DNA from: Tricholomella constricta
Taxonomy: Eukaryota > Basidiomycota > Agaricomycetes > Agaricales > Lyophyllaceae
Assembly (NCBI GenBank): GCA_013368375.1
Contig: JAACJP010000020.1
Coordinates: 620,001-684,000, forward strand
Length of the DNA: 64,000 bases
Direction: 5' to 3'
The position numbers and the translations under genes are program-made. The notes under the pieces are model-generated. The model ran no database searches. It saw only the letters and a list, made by a program, of their open reading frames with translations, and was not told where the DNA came from. How positions within the stretch are numbered: the stretch's first letter is position 1; each line of letters starts with the position of its first letter. Shown piece by piece: positions 53,700 to 64,000 of the stretch.

Positions 53700-54010
53700 A
53701 TGCGGTTCGGCGATTTTCACCGTTCGTTGTGGCCCAATCAATACGTAAGGTCCAATTGTATAATTTTACTCACTTTGGTGCATATCATTCTCAGCATGTG
53801 GTGACTTGGAATAACCTTCATGAAATTGGAGATCCGGGGCAGTCATCTGACGCTCGAAGGGCAACATTCCACAACGTCGATCCATTAGTGAGGAGCTTGA
53901 TATAAGCTGCAATGTTTCTGGCGGGAGGACCTTGAGCACGTCGGATTTTTTTTTTCAGGACAGCCAACTTTCCGGGCAGAGCTGTATGCGTACTTCGATA
54001 ACGACCAGTG
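53700..54010 (+). CDS. Possible small gene, unrecognised
   Basis: Thirty bases after the apn1 stop, ATG at 53700 opens MRFGDFHRSLWPNQY. A good GT-AG intron (53745-53794) joins it to HVVTWNNLHEIGDPGQSSDA and RRATFHNVDPL (exon 53795-53887). A second intron ends in a T-rich AG at about 53958. Beyond it QPTFRAELYAYFDNDQ is protein-like, but in a frame one base out of phase with the join. I do not recognise the family. It could be a real small gene with an indel, a pseudogene, or an alternative 3' end. Confidence 0.3.
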
Positions 54011-54014
54011 TCCG

Positions 54015-57000
54015 TAGTGATGTTCTGAGACGTTCTTTTCCGACCGCTATAAATTCGGCGCCTTCGGATATTCCTTCGTTGCGAAGGTTATTCTCGACGT
54101 CCAAATATAGATGTATCAATGATTTTTTTACGAACCAGCCGTCCATTTTCAGGCTCACCGAGGTGAGTGACCTGCGCAATTTTTAGACCATTGGTGATAT
54201 ATCACCGTGTTTCTAGGACCTGATTTGCTCAAAGTAGACCCCTGGAAGGTTCTCTTCGTCCCGGAGGCTTTACCCACCCTGTTACTGCGACCATAAAGTA
54301 ACGCTGGTGCATGAAACAATTGCTTGAAGGTCTCGTGGTTACCCTAGAGGAACGAAATTCTTATTGAAACAGGCATAATCCAGGTCGAGCTGACTTGGCG
54401 CAACTCGTATATTGCCATGTGATGCGGACGGAGCGGCTCGCTCTAATAATTGGCTACCGGACCTCCAGGTTACCTCCCCCCCCCAGAGCCTCATTTACTG
54501 AATTGGACACAAAGGGTCATTGCCAAATTTCTCGAGCGGCAATCCATCCATATATACATGCATCCATGGAGATGGGCCCCTGTGATCGTCTGCCTGTCTC
54601 CTCTGGAATCAGAAACAAAAAGGAAAGACAAAGAGTTCTCGACGGTATAGTCAGGACAGGTCAAGCCATGCATTGCATGGTTTGACCTGACCTGACCTCG
54701 TTTGCCAGCTACGTAATCGCCATAAATGAGAGGAGTTATTTACAAGATGATCAGATGATAAAATGACAGGATGATAGAGATCGACGTCAATGACAAATTC
54801 ACATGCCCTGCCCATTGCGACGCAGCGGCCGCTGAGAGCATCACCTCATCATGATACAGTGATGGATGGCTGGCTTTCCTGGCAAGATGTCGAGAACAGT
54901 TGAGGCGTGAGCTAACGTCGCTCAGGGTTTGCAGGGTCTTCAAGGACAGAGTGGATGCGACGAACCCTTATGTCGTGCACCGTGCTGGTCCTGGAAGGAA
55001 AAACGTGAACGTCATGCCATAGATAGGCTCATCTCAGGGATATCTTCACGAGGCCCGATATCGGGTAATGAGGCATGCAAAGATACTCGGTAGCCAATGG
55101 CTGCGGCTTCTCACAAGCTACATACCGAACTTACATTGAGGTATTCCGACTTGGCGCCATGGACGGTTCGGGGTAGGCGGTCCGGCGATAAGCTCAAGCG
55201 ACAATGAGTCCTTCTGGGGAGGTTGGTTGGGGTACCGGTTGGGGGGAGGGCATGAGAATCAGAAATCTGAGGGATGTGAGAGGCAGCAGCCCATACGCGG
55301 GGATCTGCAACTCGCAAAATGCACCTAGCTGCTTCTTGAACGCGGGAGCAAACGCAACGCAACGAAAACACCGAATTTCACCCGGTCATTCGTCCCCAAG
55401 CCCCAAGTTGCTATTTCCTTACATGTACAGTTGGATCCGGGTAGATCCCTAGTCGGGCTGGGCGGGCGATTGGAGTGAGGATCGTGCGTGGCCTGCGCTT
55501 AAGTCTACAAATGGCCAGGCGTCGTGTCAATCACAGATGGAAACGCGTCTTTCCCCATGTTTTGATGCGCTGATGCGCCGATCTGCGATCCCCTGCCAAT
55601 CCAAGGGCCCTGGGCACGGCTGCTTGAGCTGTTTCAGGGCTGATACTGTAAGGGGGAAGAATGAAGTGATGAGAGATGTGGGCATTTTCGGACCTTGAAG
55701 TCAACATGATCATGCCTTTTTGTTGTTCCAAGATATCCTAAGATTAGACTTCAGATAACGTTAATCTTCAGGCCCAGGTGTGACACTGGCTCGGCATCCC
55801 CCTCCCCCCCCCCCTTCGGATCCTACTGGAGAACAAGAAGAAAGCCGCAGCTCCGAGCTGCCCGACAGGAAGACGTCGACATCAGCGAGATGTTTGTGTT
55901 TTTTTTTTTTCGCGCAGCGAATCACGGAGCCGTCTCTCCTTCGGGCAGGCAGGACGTCGACAGGCCCATCGCCATCATGACGTGCCCTCTATTCCCTGAG
56001 GTGGGGGTCCCTGCATTGGGATCCCATCCAGGCTCACGCCGCTCCCCATGTCCAGCCGAGTGGGTCCATGTCCGCGAATCCCAGTCAACGATGCTGATGC
56101 ACCACACAGTACTAGTCACGGTGCTACGGCCGTCCTAGGCATATTAGCAAACGACACAAGCCCGATTCCAACGCACTGATAGCTCGGCCTTCGCGGTTCG
56201 GGACCGGGACCGGGGGGAGGCTCCCGCACCTGTGAGAAAGGGGGTTGCTGTCACACAATGTTCGACAACGATGGACATGGACATGGAATAAGAATAGCCA
56301 ATCATTGCATATAGAAGCAGCCCGCGCCGACGCCTCGCCTAATCGCCGCCGCTGCCGCTGCCGCCACATCCCAGGATCACATATTTACTTACGCGTTTCT
56401 TTGAATCCCCCTTGTTTGGTCTGTCTGCATCATCTTGATGTACCTTTGTATGAAAGAAATCAGAAGCCCCCCCCACCCCCTGGGGCTAGAGAAGCCCCCT
56501 CCCCTCCTCCTCCTCCTGCTCCCCTTCTGGATATTTCTAACGAACGGGAAAAGATTGACAGCGCCGCCGTCGCCGGCCGAGACGAGCCCCCCTTCTCGTC
56601 TCCTTTCCTCCCGCACCTATACGCTACAAGCTACAAGCTACTACAAGTGACGGAGCTCGGCGTGGAGAGCGAGATAACGATATATAGTTACAAGTACGAG
56701 TACAAAGTACGCGCAAGATGACTATCGCCTAAAATGCGGGTGTTTGAGTGTGGCTTGCAATTTGTAATTCACACCTTGTCATAAGATTGGATTAGCAAGG
56801 GTGCAGCGGCGGCAGCCTGGCCCCGCGCTATACTATTACTACGCTGGTCTTGGAGCTTGACGTCAGCAACGATGATGCCGAACGATAAATGATAAATGCG
56901 TAAATGATAAATGATAATAATGTCGATGGCAATGCGTGGAGTGCGCATGTAAGCTGCAAGTACTAGTGCAAGCAGAAGCGGGGGTGTGAAGCGAAGAGAC

Positions 57001-59750
57001 GGGAACACGGGGATCAAGGTCAAGGTCAAGGTTTAAATCCAAGGTCTAAGCTCTTAGACTAGTACTAGTACTTGGGGTTCGGTCTCTCGGGGCTCGACTC
57101 GACTCGACGGAGGCGGCACGAACACCAAAGCCGCAATCCTTTTCAGAAGCAAGAACACGCTGAAAGGCGCCGACGGACGCGAATATCGATTGTTGGACAC
57201 ACGGGAAGGAACACCCAATTCCGCGATACGCTATACGCCATACGCTACACGCGAAATGCGGAATGCAAAACGAACGAGGCCAGAACGAATAGCATGGTAG
57301 CACGATGGAACGGTGGGCGGGGGGAGACAAGAGGGACGCGGCACGCATGTCCGTATCCGCCCGGGCAAGGGCGGCCCCAAGACATATCAAAACGATGGAA
57401 AGGGGAGGGACCGGAGGCGGAGAAAGGAACGCATATTCGATACTTGAAAGCCATATATGGATCTACATTGCTTGCTTGTTTCAGGTCTAGCACAGGCCTT
57501 GCAATTGCAAGTTACAGGGGCGGGGGCGGGGGCGTCCTTCCTGTGCGCGAGGTGTTATGTGTAACGGTATGGGGCTCAAGGTGTCGGGTGTCGGGTGTCG
57601 ATTCTGCTGGGTACGGTAACTGCACACCCCGGGCTCCGGACTTGGGACTTGGGACTTGGGCTGGAGGGATCTGGATCTGAAAGGATCATGAACCAGAGGA
57701 GGATCCAGTCAGGAGAGGTCAGGAGTAAGTGGTGTCGTCATGTACGACCCCCCAGAGTCGGTATGACGAGCGTGTCATGAAGCAGAAAATTCCAGTCAGG
57801 AGTGTCGTCATGTACGACGGCACACCACACCTAGAGTTGGGATGACGAAGGACGAGCGGTGTGTCATGAAGCAGAGGAGGTCCAGGATCCAGTTAGGAGT
57901 GTGTTGTCGTCACGCGTCATGTACGACGGCACACCACACCCACAGCCACACCCAGAGTCAGAGTCAGAGTCAGAGTCGGTCGGGATGACGAGCGTAAGTA
58001 TCACTGTCGTATACCGTTACGTACCTGGAGTGTCGACCACGTCTGAATATTTGAAATTTCCATCCATCCATCCATCCAACCGTAGCTTGGATACGACGAT
58101 CGATATTCGAAGCTTGATGGAAATTCAAAACCACGTTTTGACCGCCTCTGCTGCTCCCCAGCCCGCGCCGCCCGCCCGCCCGCCCGCCCGCCCGTGAACG
58201 ACAAGCGGGAAGGTGGAAGGGGGAAGGGGAAGGGGTTCGCACGCCCCATTGCAGGATCGTCCAAATCGGAAGATCGCGATCAAGTTGTGTGACTGTCCAT
58301 CCGCATCTGCAAATGCATCTGTATCTGCATCAGTGGTGCCGATCACTCTGAGTGAGTGAGTGAGTGAAGTCTCTTCTTCTTTCTTCGCATGGGGGAGGTG
58401 GCCCTGAAAGACTGCGATTTCGGTGTCTTTTTGTGGGTTTGACCGGGTCTGACTCGTGGTGGGGGTGTATGTATGGAGGTAACTAACTCACTTTTTGGTT
58501 GGATGGCATGGATGGAAGGACTCGGGGTTGATGGGTACCGGTTAACAGTCGGGGGAGGGAGGGAGGGAGTCGGGGAGGGTGATCATGCATCATGAGCGGA
58601 GGGGCTCTGCTCTGTCTCTGCTCGACAAGTTACAACTGTGGGGCATATTTACACGAATGTCAGACGGTACTATTATTTATCATAAACGAGGCGGCAGGAA
58701 AAAAAGATTAGAAGGAAAAGAAAAAAAAAACCTTGATCGCGTGTGATTTCGATGTCCGGTGTACTGGCAGTGGCAGGGCAGAGCATTTATCATGTCCGAG
58801 CTGCAGGATTTTTGTTTCCGCGTTCGTCCTTGGGGCGAGGTTCGCCTCGGGATGCCGTGTGCGGAGGCTGGAGCTGTATGCGAAAGTCTAGGCGATGCAT
58901 AGGTGCACAATGATAATGATGATGCCATTGCGCGAGCCGGGTTTCGAAGAACGAAGAAGGATTGAAAACACACGCACTCGAAGAGGACAAGGACATTGCG
59001 GAGCTAAACACCGCCGGGGTGGGGTATTTTTCATGATACTCATTGTAAAGACGCGATGATGCGCTGGGTTTGGGCTAAGTAAACAACCATATGCTACTCC
59101 TTGACGGTGGCACCCCACTGTAACCCGAGCGTGCCCCGAGCCCGCGGCGGCGAAGTGCGCTGTGCTGGGAGCGACGTTGCTGTCAGGGCTCTGGATTGAC
59201 TGGTCGCTGGTGTTGAGGTTACAGTGTCAAGACTACAAGAAAGGGATGGTTTGTACGGTGGCAGGCCCGGAGTAGTTATAGCGACTACCACCGACCGGGA
59301 AGATGTCGGGGGGGGCCCGAGTGAGTGGAAGGGGATGGCTCAATTGGGGATGTCGCGTGAGTTGCCGAAATGATGTTTGTGTGTGTATGTGAAATGATGG
59401 AGAAATGTGCCTGGCTCGGCTATAGATATGAGTTTGAGTTGGGGGGTTGTTGTTTGTGCTCGTTCCATGGCCCTCTGATTGCCCCCATCTCCTGCTCCCC
59501 GTCCCCCTCCTCACTTCCGCCCTAGCCCCCGCCGCAAGAATACCGCCTGGAGTAAGTTTGGTTTATTCGTCAGTGTGTATTGTGACCAACCTTGTACAGA
59601 TCTCGCGACTCTTGCTGGCCTCATTCTACCCGACCCGCCATATTATCTATCGCTTGAGCCCTGCTCGCGAAACCACAAAAGCAACCCACCTCAACCCGCT
59701 TTCAAGGTCTTTGGGATTCCGCTGAGCAATCGCGTACCCTTGTCTTTATT
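54015..59750. other. Gene-poor interval with simple repeats upstream of the bHLH gene
   Basis: About 5.7 kb with only short frames. It contains several microsatellites: CAGAGT units at 57952-57978, CATC at 58061-58077, CCCG at 58171-58194, GAGT at 58349-58366 and GGGA near 58553-58572, as well as three degenerate copies of a longer repeat at 57690-57985. The right part (59410-59756) is CT-rich and likely the 5' untranslated region of the bHLH gene. A long upstream control region is a possible reading. Confidence 0.5.
57690..57985. repeat. Three degenerate tandem units of about 70-110 bp
   Basis: TCATGTACGAC recurs at about 57738, 57808 and 57918, each preceded by a variant of CCAGTCAGGAGTG and followed by GACGAGCG or similar. 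The last unit runs into a CAGAGT microsatellite. Confidence 0.7.
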
Positions 59751-59756
59751 CCGCCA

Positions 59757-61466
59757 ATGGCCATTATGACTCTTCCAATCGCACTCCCGTCCACTCCTTC
59801 CTCTCTCAGCTCACCTTCCGACAACGATTCCCCACCCAAGCCCTCCTCGCCTTCCATTACCACCAATAATCCGCCCCGCACCCCTGTATCCCCCACTATG
59901 CCCCCGCAGAACGCCCCACCTCAAGCCTCCCCTCAACCCGCTAAACGCAAACCAAGCCGCCGCGCCAACACTGCCGAGCGCCGCGCTACACATAACGCAG
60001 TCGAACGCCAACGCCGTGAAACCCTAAACGGCCGTTTTCTCGTACGTCATCCCACCGTAAAATTTCATCATGATCTTACTCACAAATTACAGGACCTGGC
60101 AGCACTTCTCCCCAACCTGTCCCAGATCCGCCGTCCCTCCAAGTCTTCCATCGTCAACTCGTCTATTGCCCACATCCATGCTTCCCGGAGGCACCGCATG
60201 CTCGCCTCCCGCGAGCTCCGCCTCCTCAAACTCGAGGCCGACGCCCTCCGTCGCGAACTCAACGAATGGCGTGAGCGTGCAGGTATCCAGCGCATCGAGG
60301 AGCCTGTCCGCGGCGAAGGCTTCGGCATGGTCATTGGCGGCGAGCTAGAGGTCATCGTTGGCGTCGCCGGTGCCGAAGAAGGCGACGACGACGACGAAGG
60401 GATGGAAGGAGGTAACGGGAACAACGTTGGTTACGGAGGGTACGTCGGCGGAGACGGCGTCATGGCCGACGAGGAATTTGGAATGGACGTGCTGGATGCG
60501 TCCGCGACTTCCCCCACCGTTACCGCCCCCGGCGGTGGCCTCGACGACCCCCGCATGCTCGCCATGCTCAAGACACACCAGAACCCTTTCGCACATAGCA
60601 TGCCGCCGCCTACCCCCACCGGCGGCGCCCCCGGGCTCCCGCACATCCTGCCCCGCCCTGGATCCTTGAGCGCAGGCGGAGCGACCAATGTCCCTGCGTT
60701 CGATGCTCTGTACGAGCATTATTCGCCCCACGGGATGATGCACCATGGCCACCACCCGCACCACCCCCAGTCCCACCACTCGCAGCAGCACATGATCCAG
60801 CAGCAACACGCATATATCCAGCAGCAGCACGCCCATGTCCTGCGGGAGCGCGAGCGCGAACGGGAGATCCGCGAGCGGGAGAGGGAGCGCGAGATTCAGA
60901 TCAGGGAACGGGAACGGGCTATTTTACGCCAGCAGCACCAACATCAGCAGCAGCAGCAGGAACAGTGGGGATTGTACCCCGGGTCCGCGAGGTACTATCC
61001 CCCCGCTACGAACGGTAACAACAACACCAACAACAGCAACAATAACAACAGCAGTCAGAACCAGATGATGATGATGCAGGCGCAGCGCAGCCTCTTTACG
61101 CCGCCGGCGACGTCGCATGGGCTGCCTACGCCCAGCCCCACCGGCACGCACCCGCATTCACATTCGCACGAACAGGCGCACAACAACGGCAGCCACGGCC
61201 CGCAGCCCGCGGCGGGGTCGCCTGCGTCTTCGGCGTCCGCGTCTGGGGATGAGGCGCCGCAGAGGGAGAGGAGCGGGAGCGTGCATTCGCGCTCGTCGCG
61301 GGGCTCGCATTCGCCGAGCTATGAGCTCGGGATGGGGATGAGCGTGGGGGATTACATGGGCGTAGGAGTGGGGATGCAGCAGGAGTATGGTGGGGTTGGG
61401 ATTCCGAGGATGGGAGGAGGGGGGATGGTCGGGATGGATATGTTGGGCGTTGGCGTTGATCTTTGA
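59757..61466 (+). CDS. bHLH transcription factor
   Basis: ATG at 59757 (MAIMTLPIALPSTPSSLSSP). After a proline/serine-rich N-terminus comes a basic region and helix 1, AERRATHNAVERQRRETLNG then RF (about residues 80-102), with the His-Glu-Arg-type contacts expected for E-box DNA. A 51-nt GT-AG intron (60042-60092) lies in the loop. Helix 2 continues LAALLPNLSQIRRPSKSSIV and NSSIAHIHASRRHRMLASRE, followed by leucine-rich helical sequence LRLLKLEADALRRELNEW that may extend dimerisation. The rest is low complexity: acidic/glycine-rich, His/Gln-rich, a REREREREIREREREREIQI stretch, Asn runs and a Ser-rich tail. Spliced length is about 552 residues. It acts in the nucleus; target genes are unknown. 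Its promoter probably lies in the long upstream interval. Confidence 0.88.
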   Translation: MAIMTLPIALPSTPSSLSSPSDNDSPPKPSSPSITTNNPPRTPVSPTMPPQNAPPQASPQPAKRKPSRRANTAERRATHNAVERQRRETLNGRFLVRHPTVKFHHDLTHKLQDLAALLPNLSQIRRPSKSSIVNSSIAHIHASRRHRMLASRELRLLKLEADALRRELNEWRERAGIQRIEEPVRGEGFGMVIGGELEVIVGVAGAEEGDDDDEGMEGGNGNNVGYGGYVGGDGVMADEEFGMDVLDASATSPTVTAPGGGLDDPRMLAMLKTHQNPFAHSMPPPTPTGGAPGLPHILPRPGSLSAGGATNVPAFDALYEHYSPHGMMHHGHHPHHPQSHHSQQHMIQQQHAYIQQQHAHVLREREREREIREREREREIQIRERERAILRQQHQHQQQQQEQWGLYPGSARYYPPATNGNNNTNNSNNNNSSQNQMMMMQAQRSLFTPPATSHGLPTPSPTGTHPHSHSHEQAHNNGSHGPQPAAGSPASSASASGDEAPQRERSGSVHSRSSRGSHSPSYELGMGMSVGDYMGVGVGMQQEYGGVGIPRMGGGGMVGMDMLGVGVDL

Positions 61467-61469
61467 AAT

Positions 61470-64000
61470 GAGTCCGCCCCCCGCCTGTGTTCCCAATCCC
61501 CTTCCGTTCCGTTCCCTGCCTTTTGTTCATTCGCTCTCGCTCTTGAATGTCCCCGCCCCGCTCGCTCACTGCCCCTATGCTCCACCCCATGCTTATATGC
61601 CCCCCCCCTTAATTATGCTGCCCCTCGTCTCTCTCTCCTGCTCGTTGTGCCACCACCCATCGCCGCCCGAATTACTCTTTTCGGGCGCTGCCTGTACTTG
61701 TTGTGCCGCCCTCCCCCCCGGCCCCTTGCCCGTTAATCTCTCTGTCTCTCGTGCGTTCATAAATCCGTGTCAGAGTGTATGATTGGTTTTGTTGTTATAT
61801 ACCCGCCCCACCCCCTCCTCTCCCACTTCCTCTTACCGTTGGTTGCCCCCTCCCCCTCCCCCCCTCTCGGTGTACCGCCCTATTCCTCTCCCGCCGTAAT
61901 TATCTACCCCTCCCCCCCTCCTTCGAAACCGAAATCGCTGCCGCTCGACGCAATCGCAATCGCAATCATGGCCACCACCACCCTACCCGCACACCCACCC
62001 CACTCGCACACACCGCACCGGGCACCACCTAGCGAGTCCGCTACCTACCACCCACCTACCACCGCTACCTACCGCTTACAGTCCGTCGCTGTCGCTGAAA
62101 CAAAGGCAAAGTTGATGATGATATGATGAAATACAAACCCCTCCCCTTCCGGTTCCGGTTCTGGTTTTGAATAAAACACATACGCTCCTTTTTCTGTTCC
62201 CCCCCCCCCCCTTTCCTGTGCTCGTCGTCGGTTGTTGAATACGACTGATTTTTTTAAGTTTATTTTGGAGTGGCGAGAGGGTGTGTAATGTATTTTAGAA
62301 GAGGAGGTGGTGGAGGTGGAAATGGTTGGGAGAGGGGAAAGGGGGGGCGGTAGTGTTAGGTTGGTGTTGAATACGAACGAATACATAAATAATGCTCTGG
62401 TTTTTTGGTATGTGCTCTTGGCGTGTCATGATGAGTTGGACTTGCAGTTGTTGCGAATGCTTAGCGCTTAAGGTGCTTATGCCATGTGCGTGGACTCGAA
62501 AGAGATCTTAGTTCGAGCCTGAAGGCCTGAGCCCGAGCCCGATATCGATGGTGTGGGGATATCGATATTTTCCAAGGCCGTTTTGCGAAGGATTGAGAGC
62601 TCGAGCGCTGTAGCTAGCTATAGATTTCTTTCTCCTTTTTTGGGCGTTTGGGGCTTTTGTTTCCGCGGCTCGATCGACTGCTCCACACGCGGGCGGCGGT
62701 ATATACGTACTGTTTATGACCGCGAGCTCCGGAGTGTGTATGTGTGTGCTTTTTGAAATTTGGAAGCTTGACATACGGAAGGATTAACATTACGGCGGAT
62801 CCTTTTCCTCCCCCCTCGCCCTTTTTTTTTCTTCTCTTTTTTGGCACCGGCTTTGTTTCCGCGGCTCGGCTCGATCGACGACATGGATATGGATGCATAT
62901 GCACATGTACAGCAGCTGGTACAGACAGGAGGTTTCGTCCGGGCACGATACTGGGATTTTTGCTCCACGCCACGCGACACATGGGGTCGCCTGGACTGTT
63001 CAGCTGACGTGACACCTGCACAAGGCTTGTCGTACAGACTCTAGATCTACGTGCGCGGAGCCTGAGCCTGAGCCCGAGCGGGTTGTGTTGGGCTCGCTGC
63101 TGCCATTGCTCAGGCAGGCGCACTGAGCTCGAGCGATGACCCATCTGGTATCTATGCAGATACCGTGATCTGGTCCACAAAGCACGATGCAGAATGCGTT
63201 GGCGATCTTTTGAGTGTGTAAGTAAAGTTTCGTACCATGGGCCCGCGGTTGGCCCGGTATCTGTACTAATTCATGCCCCAACTTTCCAACTTCCAAGAGG
63301 CGGGTGACTGGGGACGCTTCATATACCGGGTTTTGGAATCTGGAGGCCACAATCTGACATAGACATATATGCGTGGCACGCGCGCGGCGGAAACGGAAGC
63401 GGAATAGCACCCGTGCGCCAACACGGCGCGTCATATGCCACCACCAACCACCTCGCTTTTGCTTTTGCTTACGCGCTGAGAAACTCGATACTGTCAGTGT
63501 CATGATGCGCACGCGATTGCATAACGGGCCCCCTAGAATAACAATCGAACGCTCGATCCAGCCGCGCCTTTCCAACTGACGTACGGATAAAGGGAGAGGA
63601 AGAAGAAGAAGAAGAAGATACTGAACAAGACAAAATGTCGCAATTGAACGGGTCGTGGCTCCGAGCGTGGGCTCCGCCGACCGACTTTCGCCTCCCAGCG
63701 CCATCCCGAGCCCCAAGTATCCTATCCTATATACGCTCGCGGATCCAATGGGCCTGGAGATCTGTGTCAGGGTAAAGGTACTGACCTTGCGCTAGTGCTA
63801 TTAGTAGCAGGAGGTGAATGATCAGCGCTTCAGCACCCGTCTGGCACCTGATTGACGATTCCTGGGATTGCGCCATTCGTTAACACGCCGGTGCGTCAGG
63901 TGCTTGTTGCCATCCCCAGGTGCAGGCCGATCCCGCGTGATCTGTTTTTCCTCTTGGCCCTTGGGCATTCGCATTTCGCATTTCGCATTTCGCATTTCGC
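61470..64000. other. 3' flank and gene-free sequence to the window end
   Basis: Pyrimidine-rich 3' flank of the bHLH gene to about 62200, then sequence without supported genes. Two related short segments around TTTGTTTCCGCGGCTCG occur near 62650 and 62860. A minus-strand frame of 238 codons (63000-63716) has no recognisable domain. The window ends inside a heptamer repeat (CATTTCG, about 63966-64000). Confidence 0.45.

Noticed and set aside
62480..62525. tRNA-like B-box (AGTTCGAGCCT) after a possible variable arm
   Set aside because: No matching A-box, acceptor stem or anticodon arm could be built upstream.
63000..63716. 238-codon minus-strand frame near the window end
   Set aside because: No recognisable domain, low-complexity arginine and leucine runs, and no splice-supported context.
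63966..64000. Tandem CATTTCG at the window end, considered as telomere repeat
   Set aside because: Does not match TTAGGG-type telomeres; it is simply a heptamer microsatellite cut by the window.

Overview
The window looks like nuclear DNA of an agaricomycete (mushroom-forming basidiomycete). Genes have many GT-AG introns of about 45-75 nt. A Plavaka (CACTA-type) DNA transposon and chromodomain Ty3/Gypsy retrotransposons are present, together with the divergent protein-kinase families that are expanded in Agaricomycetes. About two fifths of the window is transposon sequence.

Layout. 0.3-7.9 kb: four minus-strand host genes (an AKAP7-like 2H phosphoesterase, a tartrate/D-malate dehydrogenase family enzyme, a kinase-like protein without the catalytic Asp, and an unrecognised gene with several frame breaks). 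9.2-20.1 kb: a tandemly duplicated unit of about 2.2 kb carrying a serine/threonine-type kinase gene plus the remnant of a second gene. The first copy is split by a 6.35-kb Plavaka transposon (10702-17051); the second copy is intact and preserves the empty insertion site. 20.4-24.5 kb: a plus-strand gene with more than 20 short exons encoding a disordered protein, including four tandem copies of a two-exon module. 26.4-26.7 kb: a pseudogene fragment of the kinase-like gene at 5.6-6.9 kb.

26.8-40.6 kb is a retrotransposon nest. A truncated Ty1/Copia end was invaded by a Gypsy element (27416 to about 40576). That Gypsy element was invaded in turn by a full-length chromovirus (29823-35919, target duplication GGAGC), a 444-bp solo LTR (38853-39296, ATGAC) and a 234-bp solo LTR (39405-39638, GCTCC). 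Repeat-rich DNA of unknown origin and a degenerate satellite follow (about 40.6-42.7 kb). A third element, a nearly pristine minus-strand chromovirus with one 1,629-codon open frame, occupies 44722-50393 (target duplication GTAAC).

50.4-64 kb returns to host sequence: an Apn1-type AP endonuclease (51875-53669), possibly a small gene behind it, a gene-poor stretch of about 5.7 kb with simple repeats, and a bHLH transcription-factor gene (59757-61466).

The most informative observations are: the self-documenting Plavaka insertion with an empty site 2 kb away; the tandem exon-pair array; two retropepsin motifs in tandem in the outer Gypsy pol; all seven LTR-LTR differences in two elements being CpG transitions; and one-base frame breaks at homopolymers in two left-end genes, which suggest either assembly error or decay. 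Nothing could be searched or computed here; family names come from motif recognition.
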